This document shows, in pieces, positions 34,487-42,345 of a stretch of 42,345 bases of DNA (within the stretch, counting starts at the first letter, position 1; each line of letters begins with the position of its first letter). The DNA is from Deltaproteobacteria bacterium. Its GTDB lineage: Bacteria; SAR324; NAC60-12. The stretch covers positions 156,400-198,744 of the forward strand of contig NYXK01000122.1 in the NCBI GenBank assembly GCA_002685535.1, written 5' to 3'. Under the pieces are notes generated by a model that was not told the origin of the DNA, ran no database searches, and saw only the letters and a program-made list of their open reading frames with translations. Both the position numbers and the translations under genes were made by a program.

Positions 34487-34497
34487 CGGAACATCCG
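34487..34497. promoter_or_regulatory. CGG-N5-CCG palindrome
   Basis: CGGAACATCCG, 84 bp downstream of the previous copy and about 283 bp before the GST ATG. Very similar to CGGAATTTCCG at 38645. Confidence 0.5.
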
Positions 34498-34779
34498 GGG
34501 TGTGGCTGATCTCTGACGCCGATGAAAGCAGCCCCGGAATAGCGCAGTAAGTGAGGAGGGGTTGAACTCCGGAAGTTTGTTTTGAACTCCAAAGTGAAGT
34601 GGAGTTAGAATGTGGAGAGGCTTCGCGGAACCAGGGTACTTTGGCTTCCATTGTATTGGCTCCTAGAGATCAAGTACTGCAGCACGCGCCCACCTTGGAT
34701 AGCCATTGGAATACTTGATTAACGCTTTCAAATACTGCTTTGAAGATAGATTTCGGAAAGTTTCTGACGACGAAGAAAA

Positions 34780-35724
34780 ATGGAAAGGACACTGAAGCTC
34801 TATACCGACCCGATATCGCCCTACAGTGGCGTTGCAACACTGGCGTTATTGGAGAAGAAGGTCCCATACGAGCCTATTCATGTATCCCTGAAAACCCATG
34901 AGACAAAGGTATTTCAAACAGAGGCTCGGAAGAGATGCGAAGGACATGCACTGAAATGAGTAGAGTGCAGCTCACAGTGAGCGCCATCCATTCGGCAAGA
35001 TCCCAGTATTGGAAACTGTGGATGAGCAGGGTGGTAAGATGCTGCTCCGGGGTACGTCCTACGATCTATCTCCATGAATTAGCCAGGGAGCCTTTCTGAC
35101 GCTGTTTTGCCGACCTTGCTTCAGAGAGCCAAGCAATCGCAAGATACATCGCGGAGAAGTATCGTGCGCAAGGAGTGAGTTTGTTGCCGCCGCTCAACGC
35201 TTCGAGCGAAGTGATCGGTCGCTTCGAAGAAGCGGCATGCATGGAGCGCAATTACTTCACCCCAAATGTTTGGAAGTATACAAGTGAAAAGCTCATCAAA
35301 GAGTGGGTGACCCTTTGCCTTTCCTTTTTCTTGATATTCCAGGACTCTGAAAGGACAAGTACCAAGTCCATATATCCAAGAGAAGGTGATCATTCTTGAC
35401 AATGCCTTAAAACTGATACTTGGCACTAGGGCACTCGGCTTCGGCCCTCCTGACCCTGTGGAGCTTGCGCGCTATTTCAAAGAAATTAAAAAGGCACTGA
35501 CTGTGCTGGATAAGACTTTGGGAACGCGTGAGTATATGGCAGGACCTCGGTACTCTTTGGTGGACATTTACTATGCGCCTTGGATGAAGGCATTATTCAA
35601 TGATGCTGGACATAAGGAGCTCCTGGTAGAGTTTCCTAATGTCGGAGACTGGTGGGGTAAAATGTGTGATAGGCCACAGGTGCAGAAGGTGTTTGAATTG
35701 ATGGGTTCCGGAACCATCGTGTGA
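34780..35724 (+). CDS. glutathione S-transferase
   Basis: Four exons: 34780-34908, about 34982-35051, 35125-35302, 35343-35724 (252 aa in this model). The thioredoxin-like half reads LKLYTDPISPYSGVATLALL, then HPFGKIPVLETVDEQGGKM, then the glutathione-binding ESQAIARYIAEKYRAQG. The helical half includes ACMERNYFTPNVWKY and EYMAGPRYSLVDIYYAPWM, the SLVDI hydrophobic staple/N-cap region. The first junction is uncertain: the donor GTATTT at 34909 is phase 0, and the only phase-matched acceptor before HPFGK is a weak GTGAG at 34977-34981; the better CAG at 34970 would shift the frame. The gene may therefore carry a small defect there. Role: conjugating glutathione to electrophiles, or acting within a biosynthetic pathway; cytosolic. 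Confidence 0.82.
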
Positions 35725-36277
35725 CCTTGATATATATCGAATGGAGATATGAGTAATGTAGTTTTTCAAAGGCAAATTTTTCTTACATAACCCCGTGTAT
35801 GTATGATGCATTCAAGGAAAGCATTGTCTTGTTTCCCCATAGGGTCATGCTACGATTCATTCTTGTGGCATAGAGGATCTGTAAAGAGTAACAAGAATCA
35901 GAGCCGACGTTTCCAAAAGCTTAAATTCGATTTGTATTCCAATGTGTTTGGGAAAAGACGCAGTGGCAGATTTAGGAGTATAGTTTGACTGAAACGACAG
36001 TTATTTAAGCAAATTTATCTCCCTAGAATCTCCAATAGGCTAGCTTTTGGACGAGATTCCCGCAACAGTTTGAGAAACATCTGCCAATGCAGATGCAGAG
36101 GGTTCCAAGCTCCACACCGTAAGACTCGATGTCTTTCTGGGCTCTTATCCTCTTCATCATCATCATCAAAGTGCAAGATCCAACAGTCATATTTGCAACG
36201 CTAGGGACAGACACATATTGGTTGGGAACCAGACAATGTCACCAGCTGGAACAACCCCGCCCCCCTGCCAAAGTGAC
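35725..36277. other. intergenic between convergent genes
   Basis: About 550 bp of shared 3' region between the GST and MFS genes. Nothing recognised, and no CGG-N5-CCG palindrome was seen here. Confidence 0.55.
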
Positions 36278-37836
36278 CTAGCCGACGTATTTGAGTGAAG
36301 TCTCTCGAACACGCGGGCCAAAGAAATACAAGGGAATAGTAAAAAGGTTCAGGGCAAATAGAATGCCGGCCATTACACCGAACATAGAGAGCGGGCCAGA
36401 TGATTGATACCAAGGGAGAGCGATATACGACAGTGCAAAAGCAACCGAATTTTTTATTGTATTCATGACCACTCCAATGTGAATTGCTTTCCATGGATAA
36501 CAGTCCACGCAGTAGGTCAGTAGGATGTTCGCATTGCTTGTCAAACCAGTCATGAGGAGTAGCCAGCCGAGAGCCAATACAGTCCAGTGGTAGTTGTTTT
36601 TCAGTCCAAGCCCGACAAGGAATGTACCAAAAGGAGATATGATGCAACCAGGAAGGAAGGCAGGCAAGCGAGATTCCAATTTTGGAATACCGTTTCGCCT
36701 CGCACTTCGACGGTAGAGGAAATCGGGCAGGGCACCTCCGAGAGGGATGCCAGCTACCAGTCCGAACAAAGTGCAGATGTTGAGAAGCCCGAAACTCAGA
36801 GGGGACCAGAGGTTCGGAGGCCCTTCAAAGTATTGGGAAAAGATGATGTTGATGTTAATAGTGTAGGAAACCGTGACTCCGAAGAGAAGCGATGCAATGA
36901 CGACTGCTGGAGCCAGGAGAAGCACAAGTGGCTGGAGGAAAAGACGGACCGGGTTCCTGTCTGCCAGCCTGCATGGAATTTCGATGTAGAAGGAGCGTTT
37001 CTTATAGATGTCGTTCACTTGCTCTAGTTGAAATGCGGCCGATGTGTCAGGAGAGACACCTGCATTGTGAACATTCTCCACATTGGAGATCTCGATCTTA
37101 TCGCTCAGATCATTGTTTGAAACCTCCGCATCGTTCCTGTGTTCGTAACTTGTTTCCGGAAGCATGAGGATTGAGCCAATGAGGTTTATGGCAACGATAA
37201 TTGCCGAAAATTTGAAGAACCAAGGCCAGTCGCCAGTCCAGTGGAACACCAAGCCGCCAATAACAGGTCCTATGGCAGCACCAGCACCAAGAGACATAGA
37301 GTATATGGCCATTGCAGATCCCAATTGATGCTTAGGGAAGCATTCTCCGATGATTGGGGGACCGAGAGCTTCCACGACGCCTAGAGCGAGCCCACCGATA
37401 ATTCGTGCAACTTTGAATGTCTCAAAGTCGGTTATGTAGATGTGCCAGATGCATACAGCTAAGAAGCATAGCATAGTCACGAGGATGGTGTATCTCTTGC
37501 TGATGTAGGCTGCCATGGGAATAGCTAGTAGGTTCTGCTGTTGTCAGACTATGTCAATAGGGGTTCGTGAGGACATACAGCAACACCTATCGACAGCACT
37601 GGATATGTGGCGAGATGGGACGCTTCAGTGACTGAAACGTTCATTTGATGGGCAATGAATCCAAACACTGGGGACAGCCCCGAGGTGTAGATGTTGCCCA
37701 TCGTGATGTAGAGGGAAAGATTGAGCAGAATAGTCATCCGCCACCATAATGGCCAAGTCTGGTGCTCATAAGCTATGGTCCAAAAAACGGGCAACTGCAA
37801 ACTCACTTGGGAATTGTTTATTACGGCGACAGCCAT
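36278..37836 (-). CDS. MFS transporter, DHA1-like exporter candidate
   Basis: Two exons, 37836-37579 and 37534-36278 (504 aa), with a 44-nt GT-AG intron in phase 0. Features include WPLWWRMTILLNLSLYITMG, GLSPVFGFIAHQMNVSVTEAS, RIIGGLALGVVEALGPPIIG and GAAIGPVIGGLVFHWTGDWPW, the motif-C-like TM5 region of drug:H+ antiporters. LPETSYEHR follows TM6, then a charged central loop of about 60 residues and six more membrane spans. Plasma-membrane export of a small molecule is the likely role. It is divergent from the Zn2Cys6 regulator gene and shares its 1.35-kb gap, with a CGG-N5-CCG site 216 bp upstream of its ATG. That fits a pathway-specific exporter, but the substrate is unknown. Confidence 0.9.
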
Positions 37837-38051
37837 AATTTTGGTCGATCTTGGCTAGCAAGGAGTTAAAAATGAGGTAGCAATGGGATATATTCAGCGT
37901 GAAATGAGATGTCACAGATAGCGTATGTCGAACTTTCGATTGTTGATGTCAAAATGTCCGACCAGAAATTGTAGTCATGACATTATTTAGGTCAAAGGGG
38001 CCCAAGCAACAGGGGTGCGTGGACTCGGAGACTCCAGATCCCAAATGTATG

Positions 38052-38062
38052 CGGATTTACCG
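38052..38062. promoter_or_regulatory. CGG-N5-CCG palindrome
   Basis: CGGATTTACCG, 216 bp upstream of the MFS start codon. Confidence 0.5.
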
Positions 38063-38644
38063 GTGGATGCCTAACCCGGAATGGCTGAGGGGGCGATCTG
38101 AAGTGGGTTGTTTAAGAATGCGAACGATAAAGCTAGTGCCCTACAAAAGAAGTGGGGATACAAAACGGCATGTTTAGACGCTTCGAGATACGTGATGCTA
38201 GGCCACGGCTAAAAGGAAAAGCAAAACCAAAACTGCCACTTGGATAAATTAAAAGGTGAAGAAGGGAGCTCAAGTTTACCATGGCCGTTGTGCATAGTTT
38301 GGACAGTATGGGCTTCTTTGTAAGCCAAAATCCAGTTCGCAACAGTTCGTAACACGCATGCCACCAGAATACCAAAGTCAAGTAGAAGTAACCAGTAAGG
38401 TGGTAACGTCCTTTCATGACGGAATATGAGTGATGAGCAGGATTAAATGCTCGGCGTGATACCAGAAAACCCCTTGGAATACAAATCGGATAATCAGGAG
38501 TGTTTGGTTGGCTTGCCCTCTTAATTATCAATTACATCATACGATGCCCGAACAGCTTCGAGGCAACAGACGGAGCGTTCTTGATGCCTAAGAAAGTTCA
38601 CAGAACTCAAACCGTGATCTCCGAGCCCCATGCCCCAGATTTCT

Positions 38645-38655
38645 CGGAATTTCCG
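38645..38655. promoter_or_regulatory. CGG-N5-CCG palindrome
   Basis: CGGAATTTCCG, a perfect palindrome over 11 bases, about 530 bp before the regulator start codon and next to a G-rich CreA-like cluster. Confidence 0.5.
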
Positions 38656-38660
38656 CGTTT

Positions 38661-38684
38661 GTGGGGAGCTGCGGGGAGGTGGGG
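38661..38684 (+). promoter_or_regulatory. three CreA-like SYGGRG boxes
   Basis: GTGGGG at 38661, GCGGGG at 38671 and GTGGGG at 38679 each match SYGGRG, the binding consensus of the fungal carbon-catabolite repressor CreA/Cre1. Paired sites are often the functional form. The G-rich run could also form unusual DNA structure. Confidence 0.4.
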
Positions 38685-39039
38685 AGGTTGGAAATGCCCT
38701 CACTGGCATAAGGGGATACACCACTTCGTATCACGAAACTGGGTGGGAAGCAGAATATTCGCTGCGGCTTCAGTAAAGCCCAAATAATACTATATCCCCC
38801 ATAATCCAGAACTCACACCAAAGGTGACGCATGAAAAGTTGTAGGCCTGGTCGACCATTTCCTCAAGCAATCAATTGTGGTACAGTATCCTTCTGGCGCT
38901 TGAAGGACGCCCTCCTCCATTTTCTACCCGTAAACAATCTTTTATCCATTTCATCACGAGACCGTCACATCTTGAGTCCCTGCCCAGGTGATCCTGGCAT
39001 CTAAGTTATGGCGGAGGAGGGCGGGGTAAGGTTTCAACT

Positions 39040-39047
39040 TCACGTGA
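39040..39047. promoter_or_regulatory. TCACGTGA palindrome (bHLH-type E-box)
   Basis: Perfect 8-bp palindrome with a CACGTG core, 138 bp before the regulator ATG. It matches Cbf1/SREBP-type bHLH sites. Confidence 0.4.
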
Positions 39048-39184
39048 CCTGTGCACAACTTCGCAATTGATTTAGCAACTGTGCAATTCGCACTACAGAA
39101 CCTCCATAAGTAGCTGATCAATACCATCGCTAGCTCTCTACCATCATAAACGACCCTGAAGCCGGTCGTAAGAGCCGTGGATTC

Positions 39185-41299
39185 ATGTCGACAGCACCAG
39201 CTCCGCCACCGAAACATCGTCGGCCTCGCGCAATCCAAGCATGTAATCTCTGTCGATCCAAGAAATATAAATGCGATGGAAACCTACCCTGTTTATACTG
39301 CGTCAAGCAGAACGCAGACTGTGTGTTCCGGAGAGCCGAGACATTTGGCCGCGATGCTGCGTCGTATTCCATCAGCTATGTGAAAGAACTAGAGAAACGC
39401 CTTGAGTTGGCAGAGTCGACCTTGCGCCGTCAGCAGTCTGTTGGGAGCCCACAGCCGGCTTCGACGTCGATGAACAATGCGATGATCAATGGGGGACAAA
39501 GTGAAATGCTGTTTGCTCCAGGACCGCGACCTCAGCTGCTCCAAAATCAAGCACATCCATCACGGCCACCAGATGAGGAGGATGGAAGCACGGCGGAGCT
39601 TTTCGAAGTGAATGCAGAGACGCATGCTGTCGAGTTCCATGGAAATACCTCGTCGCTTGCCTTCCTGGAAGTGGTCTCTGAGGAGTATGGTTCAACTCCT
39701 GGCGAGGAACAGCACATGCATGAGAGGCGGCATTCAGTCGCGGAATCGGCTTCATTGGTAACCACTTTCCACAACACCGCCTTCCGCAACGATCATGCAG
39801 AGTCGCCTAGATCCCATGAAGACCTCAACATCTATTTCTGCTCTTACCAAGCTTCCTTGTTTCTCGATACCTACTTCAAGAACCTACATTACGCGCTGCC
39901 AATTATTGACCAGCGAGATATTCTCACTCGCTGTGAGGATCTTTGGCATGGAAGATCACATTTGCAATCGAGGAGCTTCAAAGCTCTGTACTTCAGTCTC
40001 ATGTCTCTCGGAGCACTTATCCGGACATGGACAGAGCACAGTATCTCTGGTATGGGACGATTTGAGTGGAGCCGAAGCCTGTTCCAAAAGGCAGAGGCCG
40101 AACTAGGACGACCTGGAGCTTTGAATGATCTACATGCCATACAAGCGCTGGTCGTGATGGCAAAAGTCTGCCAAAACGAGCTGAATCCGAACCTGTCATA
40201 TATCTACCTCGGCCTCGCTACCCGCACCGCGCTCTCCGCGGGCTTGAATCGAAAGTCCCCAAGTCGCGAGAGGAATAAGACAAGCTTTGTGGATGATCTG
40301 TCCGCTTCAAAAGTCTGGTGGGGTTTGTATGCTCTAGAGGTAGAGATGAGCTTCGCCCTGGGCCGACAAGACACTACCGGCGTAGACGGTTACCACAATC
40401 GAGACATACCCACCATTGATAACTCTGAATTTGCCATCATTCCTTGTATGCTTCCTCTCTCGCGGATCATGCGCGAGATTTCCGTTGGCATCTATTTGAC
40501 CAAGTCAACCATGCTACAAAAAGTCGGCACGTCTCGCCGCTTGGAGCAAGAAATGGATTTATGGCTTGCCAGTCTACCACCAAGTATCCGTCCGGGTAGT
40601 GGGAGAGATACCTTTAGATCCAAGCCTCTGAGCTCAGAGATCTGGCCGAAGCTGCAGACCCTGATTCTCAAAATCCGATACTTGAATGTCAAGATGATCT
40701 TACTTCGACCGTTCCTCGTACATGCTGCAAAACTGGCACAAACACAGCAATTAGTTCCCACTCTACTCTCTGCGATCAACAGGTGTGCCATAGCAGCATC
40801 AGATACCATCGATATCATTTATGACATGTTTGATACCTACGACTTCTTCCGAACATGGTGGTACAATGTGACTTATGTCACATTTGCCGCCTCCATCCTT
40901 CTGTTTTACGCAGCACAAGATACTCTAGCTGGGCTCATCGACTTGGACTTCCTGTCGAGCACCGATAAAGCACTAGGAATACTCGACGTAATGAAAGATG
41001 CGGTTGTGGCTACAAAGGTTGCCAACTTCATACGCCCGATAGTCGCTCAATTGCGCGAGAGGAGCGCCGGGCGCCCCGATACCGGCAGTCCGGGGAAGGA
41101 GAACAATCCTCTTGACTTGTCTACCAACGGGTCTTTGATGTTCGATCCGACTGCCAATGGGAGAATTGGGAATGATCTGGATCTCATGCAAATTAGTATG
41201 GATTTTGTTGAAGACGGTCTTTGGAATATCGATGCTGGGTTTGAAGAGAGCTTTCAGAATGATTCCACTTGGTCTGTTTCGTGCTTATCTGGCTCATGA
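39185..41299 (+). CDS. Zn2Cys6 fungal transcription factor
   Basis: Single exon, 704 aa. The binuclear zinc cluster is at residues 20-46 with Cys20, 23, 30, 36, 39 and 46 (C-X2-C-X6-C-X5-C-X2-C-X6-C). It is followed by a linker and a probable coiled-coil dimerisation helix (SYVKELEKRLELAESTLRRQ, about 62-83). The fungal-specific transcription factor middle domain covers about residues 220-480, with KNLHYALPIIDQRDI, YIYLGLATRTALSAGLNRKS and KVWWGLYALEVEMSFALGR. The C-terminal 100 residues are acidic or polar and may be the activation region. As a dimer it should bind paired CGG triplets in the nucleus. Its position at the end of the dehydratase-like, monooxygenase, GST and MFS block makes it the obvious candidate pathway regulator, which is inference. 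Confidence 0.93.
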   Translation: MSTAPAPPPKHRRPRAIQACNLCRSKKYKCDGNLPCLYCVKQNADCVFRRAETFGRDAASYSISYVKELEKRLELAESTLRRQQSVGSPQPASTSMNNAMINGGQSEMLFAPGPRPQLLQNQAHPSRPPDEEDGSTAELFEVNAETHAVEFHGNTSSLAFLEVVSEEYGSTPGEEQHMHERRHSVAESASLVTTFHNTAFRNDHAESPRSHEDLNIYFCSYQASLFLDTYFKNLHYALPIIDQRDILTRCEDLWHGRSHLQSRSFKALYFSLMSLGALIRTWTEHSISGMGRFEWSRSLFQKAEAELGRPGALNDLHAIQALVVMAKVCQNELNPNLSYIYLGLATRTALSAGLNRKSPSRERNKTSFVDDLSASKVWWGLYALEVEMSFALGRQDTTGVDGYHNRDIPTIDNSEFAIIPCMLPLSRIMREISVGIYLTKSTMLQKVGTSRRLEQEMDLWLASLPPSIRPGSGRDTFRSKPLSSEIWPKLQTLILKIRYLNVKMILLRPFLVHAAKLAQTQQLVPTLLSAINRCAIAASDTIDIIYDMFDTYDFFRTWWYNVTYVTFAASILLFYAAQDTLAGLIDLDFLSSTDKALGILDVMKDAVVATKVANFIRPIVAQLRERSAGRPDTGSPGKENNPLDLSTNGSLMFDPTANGRIGNDLDLMQISMDFVEDGLWNIDAGFEESFQNDSTWSVSCLSGS

Positions 41300-42030
41300 T
41301 CATCATCTCTTGATGACCTGGAGAGAAAGTAATAGAATTATTCATACTCTTAGTTTCGTAACCAAGCACCACCGAGAGATCAATTTTGGTTTTCAATACC
41401 GCCAATGATGCTCTTGAACAAAGACCTAGCCATGAAAGTAATGCTTGAGGATTTGAACTAAAGAAAAAGGTAGAGAAGGTAAAGATCAGAATTGAAACTA
41501 TTGAATATAATGCAATATCAGTAGCCTCGATACCCTTGGCGACGTCGATATCCACGGTGATTTGATGTTGTGAAAAATTAAGTATAAGATGCGGACTTTT
41601 ATCGAAACAACCAATATCTCAAAGATTAGTTTGGGGACTGGAATGTTGGAGGTCTCTTGTCACGATGCCCATCTACTTGTTTGAAATCCAGTCTCAGCGA
41701 ATGAGCGATTACAAATGAAATTGGAGTGATAACGTCAACAGCCCTCATTTGATTAATGAGTAAGAGCTTGGACAGAAGTGACAAATTGGTTTATCTATGT
41801 GTATTCTACAATTTAATGCCAGCAAACAATGCGTCATATTTACTCAACCTGGACCTCCGAATCATGGAACTTTCCCAACTTCAAAAGTGCCCACCAAGCT
41901 GTTGAGGATCTTGAACTTCTCTTTCGAAGTCTGCATCATAGCTCCTCTAGTGTATTTACTTGACATTCGACCAGAGGTATTTCATTCTGCGAAATCATCT
42001 GCCCTGTTTACGAGTCTAACCGTGAAAATC
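41300..42030. other. intergenic, no gene seen
   Basis: 3' flank of the regulator gene with ordinary base composition. No gene recognised up to the AT-rich boundary. Confidence 0.5.
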
Positions 42031-42043
42031 GGGTTAGGGTTAG
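42031..42043 (+). repeat. interstitial telomere-type repeat GGGTTAGGGTTAG
   Basis: Two consecutive TTAGGG-type units (the filamentous-ascomycete telomere repeat), sitting exactly at the base-composition boundary. Confidence 0.6.
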
Positions 42044-42049
42044 AAAGAT

Positions 42050-42345
42050 CTAAAGGCTTATAAGGATATTAGGGATTTTTTTCTTATATAAGGTTTGTTT
42101 TATTATGTTCTTTCTAAATTATAAGAAAAAAAAGTCTAATTTATTAATTATTTATGATAATATTAGAAAGATAAAATAATAAAGATTTAATGACAAAATC
42201 TTTGTCATCACAAAAATCAAAGTATGACATAAAAACAAGTTAGCAAAAAAGAAAAAATATCTAAGCAAAGGTAGATGATTATATTTTTGTCATCATATAA
42301 ATCAGCTTATTATATAGCATAAGTTAATAATAATATTTGTTTTAT
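42050..42345. other. AT-rich block
   Basis: From about 42050 to the end the sequence becomes very AT-rich with homopolymer runs, and no coding frame. It contains TTATATAAGG, ATAATAATATTTG and similar strings. The abrupt change is visible by eye. It resembles AT-isochore or repeat-rich DNA and continues beyond the window. Confidence 0.75.

Larger units (their letters stand above)
33932..34779. other. intergenic, promoter of the GST gene
   Basis: No gene. Contains two perfect CGG-N5-CCG palindromes, listed separately, 367-377 and 283-293 bp before the GST start codon. Confidence 0.55.
37837..39184. promoter_or_regulatory. divergent promoter region between MFS and Zn2Cys6 regulator genes
   Basis: 1.35 kb without a convincing gene. 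It holds CGG-N5-CCG palindromes at 38052-38062 and 38645-38655, three SYGGRG boxes at 38661-38684, and TCACGTGA at 39040-39047. Confidence 0.55.

Noticed and set aside
37771..37806. Possible 34-nt intron near the start of the MFS gene at 37836
   Set aside because: Removing it breaks the reading frame, while the frame is open through it.
38133..38531. 132-codon minus frame in the MFS/regulator gap
   Set aside because: It has no recognisable family and overlaps a region rich in regulatory-looking motifs; probably chance.

Overview
The window reads as a stretch of nuclear DNA from a filamentous ascomycete. Genes carry many short (about 44-90 nt) introns with fungal branch points. The gene content includes HET-domain proteins, WSC-domain secreted oxidases, Zn2Cys6 regulators, DHA1 and allantoate-permease type MFS transporters, a scytalone-dehydratase fold protein and AT-rich blocks. 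A leotiomycete-like fungus is my best guess, but that is an inference from style, not a proven assignment. There are no bacterial operons, CRISPR arrays or recognisable tRNA/rRNA genes.

Layout. 0.1-1.1 kb: a weak hypothetical gene on the minus strand. 1.16-3.09 kb: a secreted LVIVD/choice-of-anchor-B type protein, six exons. 3.9-5.6 kb (-): a HET protein. 6.6-8.4 kb (-): an MFS transporter. 8.4-11.5 kb: a gene-poor 3 kb stretch. 11.5-14.2 kb: a secreted copper-radical (glyoxal) oxidase preceded by two WSC modules. 14.7-16.5 kb: a Dal5-like MFS permease. 17-20.3 kb: a small Cys-rich locus, a broken HET fragment and an intact HET gene. 21.5-22.3 kb (-): a chitin/polysaccharide deacetylase. 23.2-24.6 kb (-): an epoxide hydrolase. 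25.7-27.9 kb (-): a GH78 alpha-L-rhamnosidase. 29.2-30.4 kb: a coiled-coil protein with a PPxY motif.

The most interesting part is 31.2-41.3 kb. It encodes a divergent scytalone dehydratase-like protein (not an obvious single-frame gene; I assembled it from four small exons), a divergently transcribed FAD monooxygenase, a glutathione S-transferase, an MFS exporter and a Zn2Cys6 regulator. Together they look like a compact secondary-metabolism or detoxification cluster without a PKS, NRPS or terpene synthase in view. Every promoter-bearing intergenic gap inside this block holds at least one perfect CGG-N5-CCG palindrome (five in about 2.6 kb), a shape expected for a Zn2Cys6 dimer. Two in about 12 kb were found by eye in the other intergenic gaps. 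The dehydratase has lost the catalytic His, and it and its divergent partner both need a GC-AG intron.

The right end (from about 42.03 kb) passes abruptly through GGGTTAGGGTTAG, two telomere-type units, into very AT-rich DNA that looks like a repeat-rich, possibly RIP-mutated compartment. The putative cluster therefore lies close to a compartment border.

All exon junctions were derived by hand from reading frame, splice consensus and family similarity recalled from memory. No database search was run.
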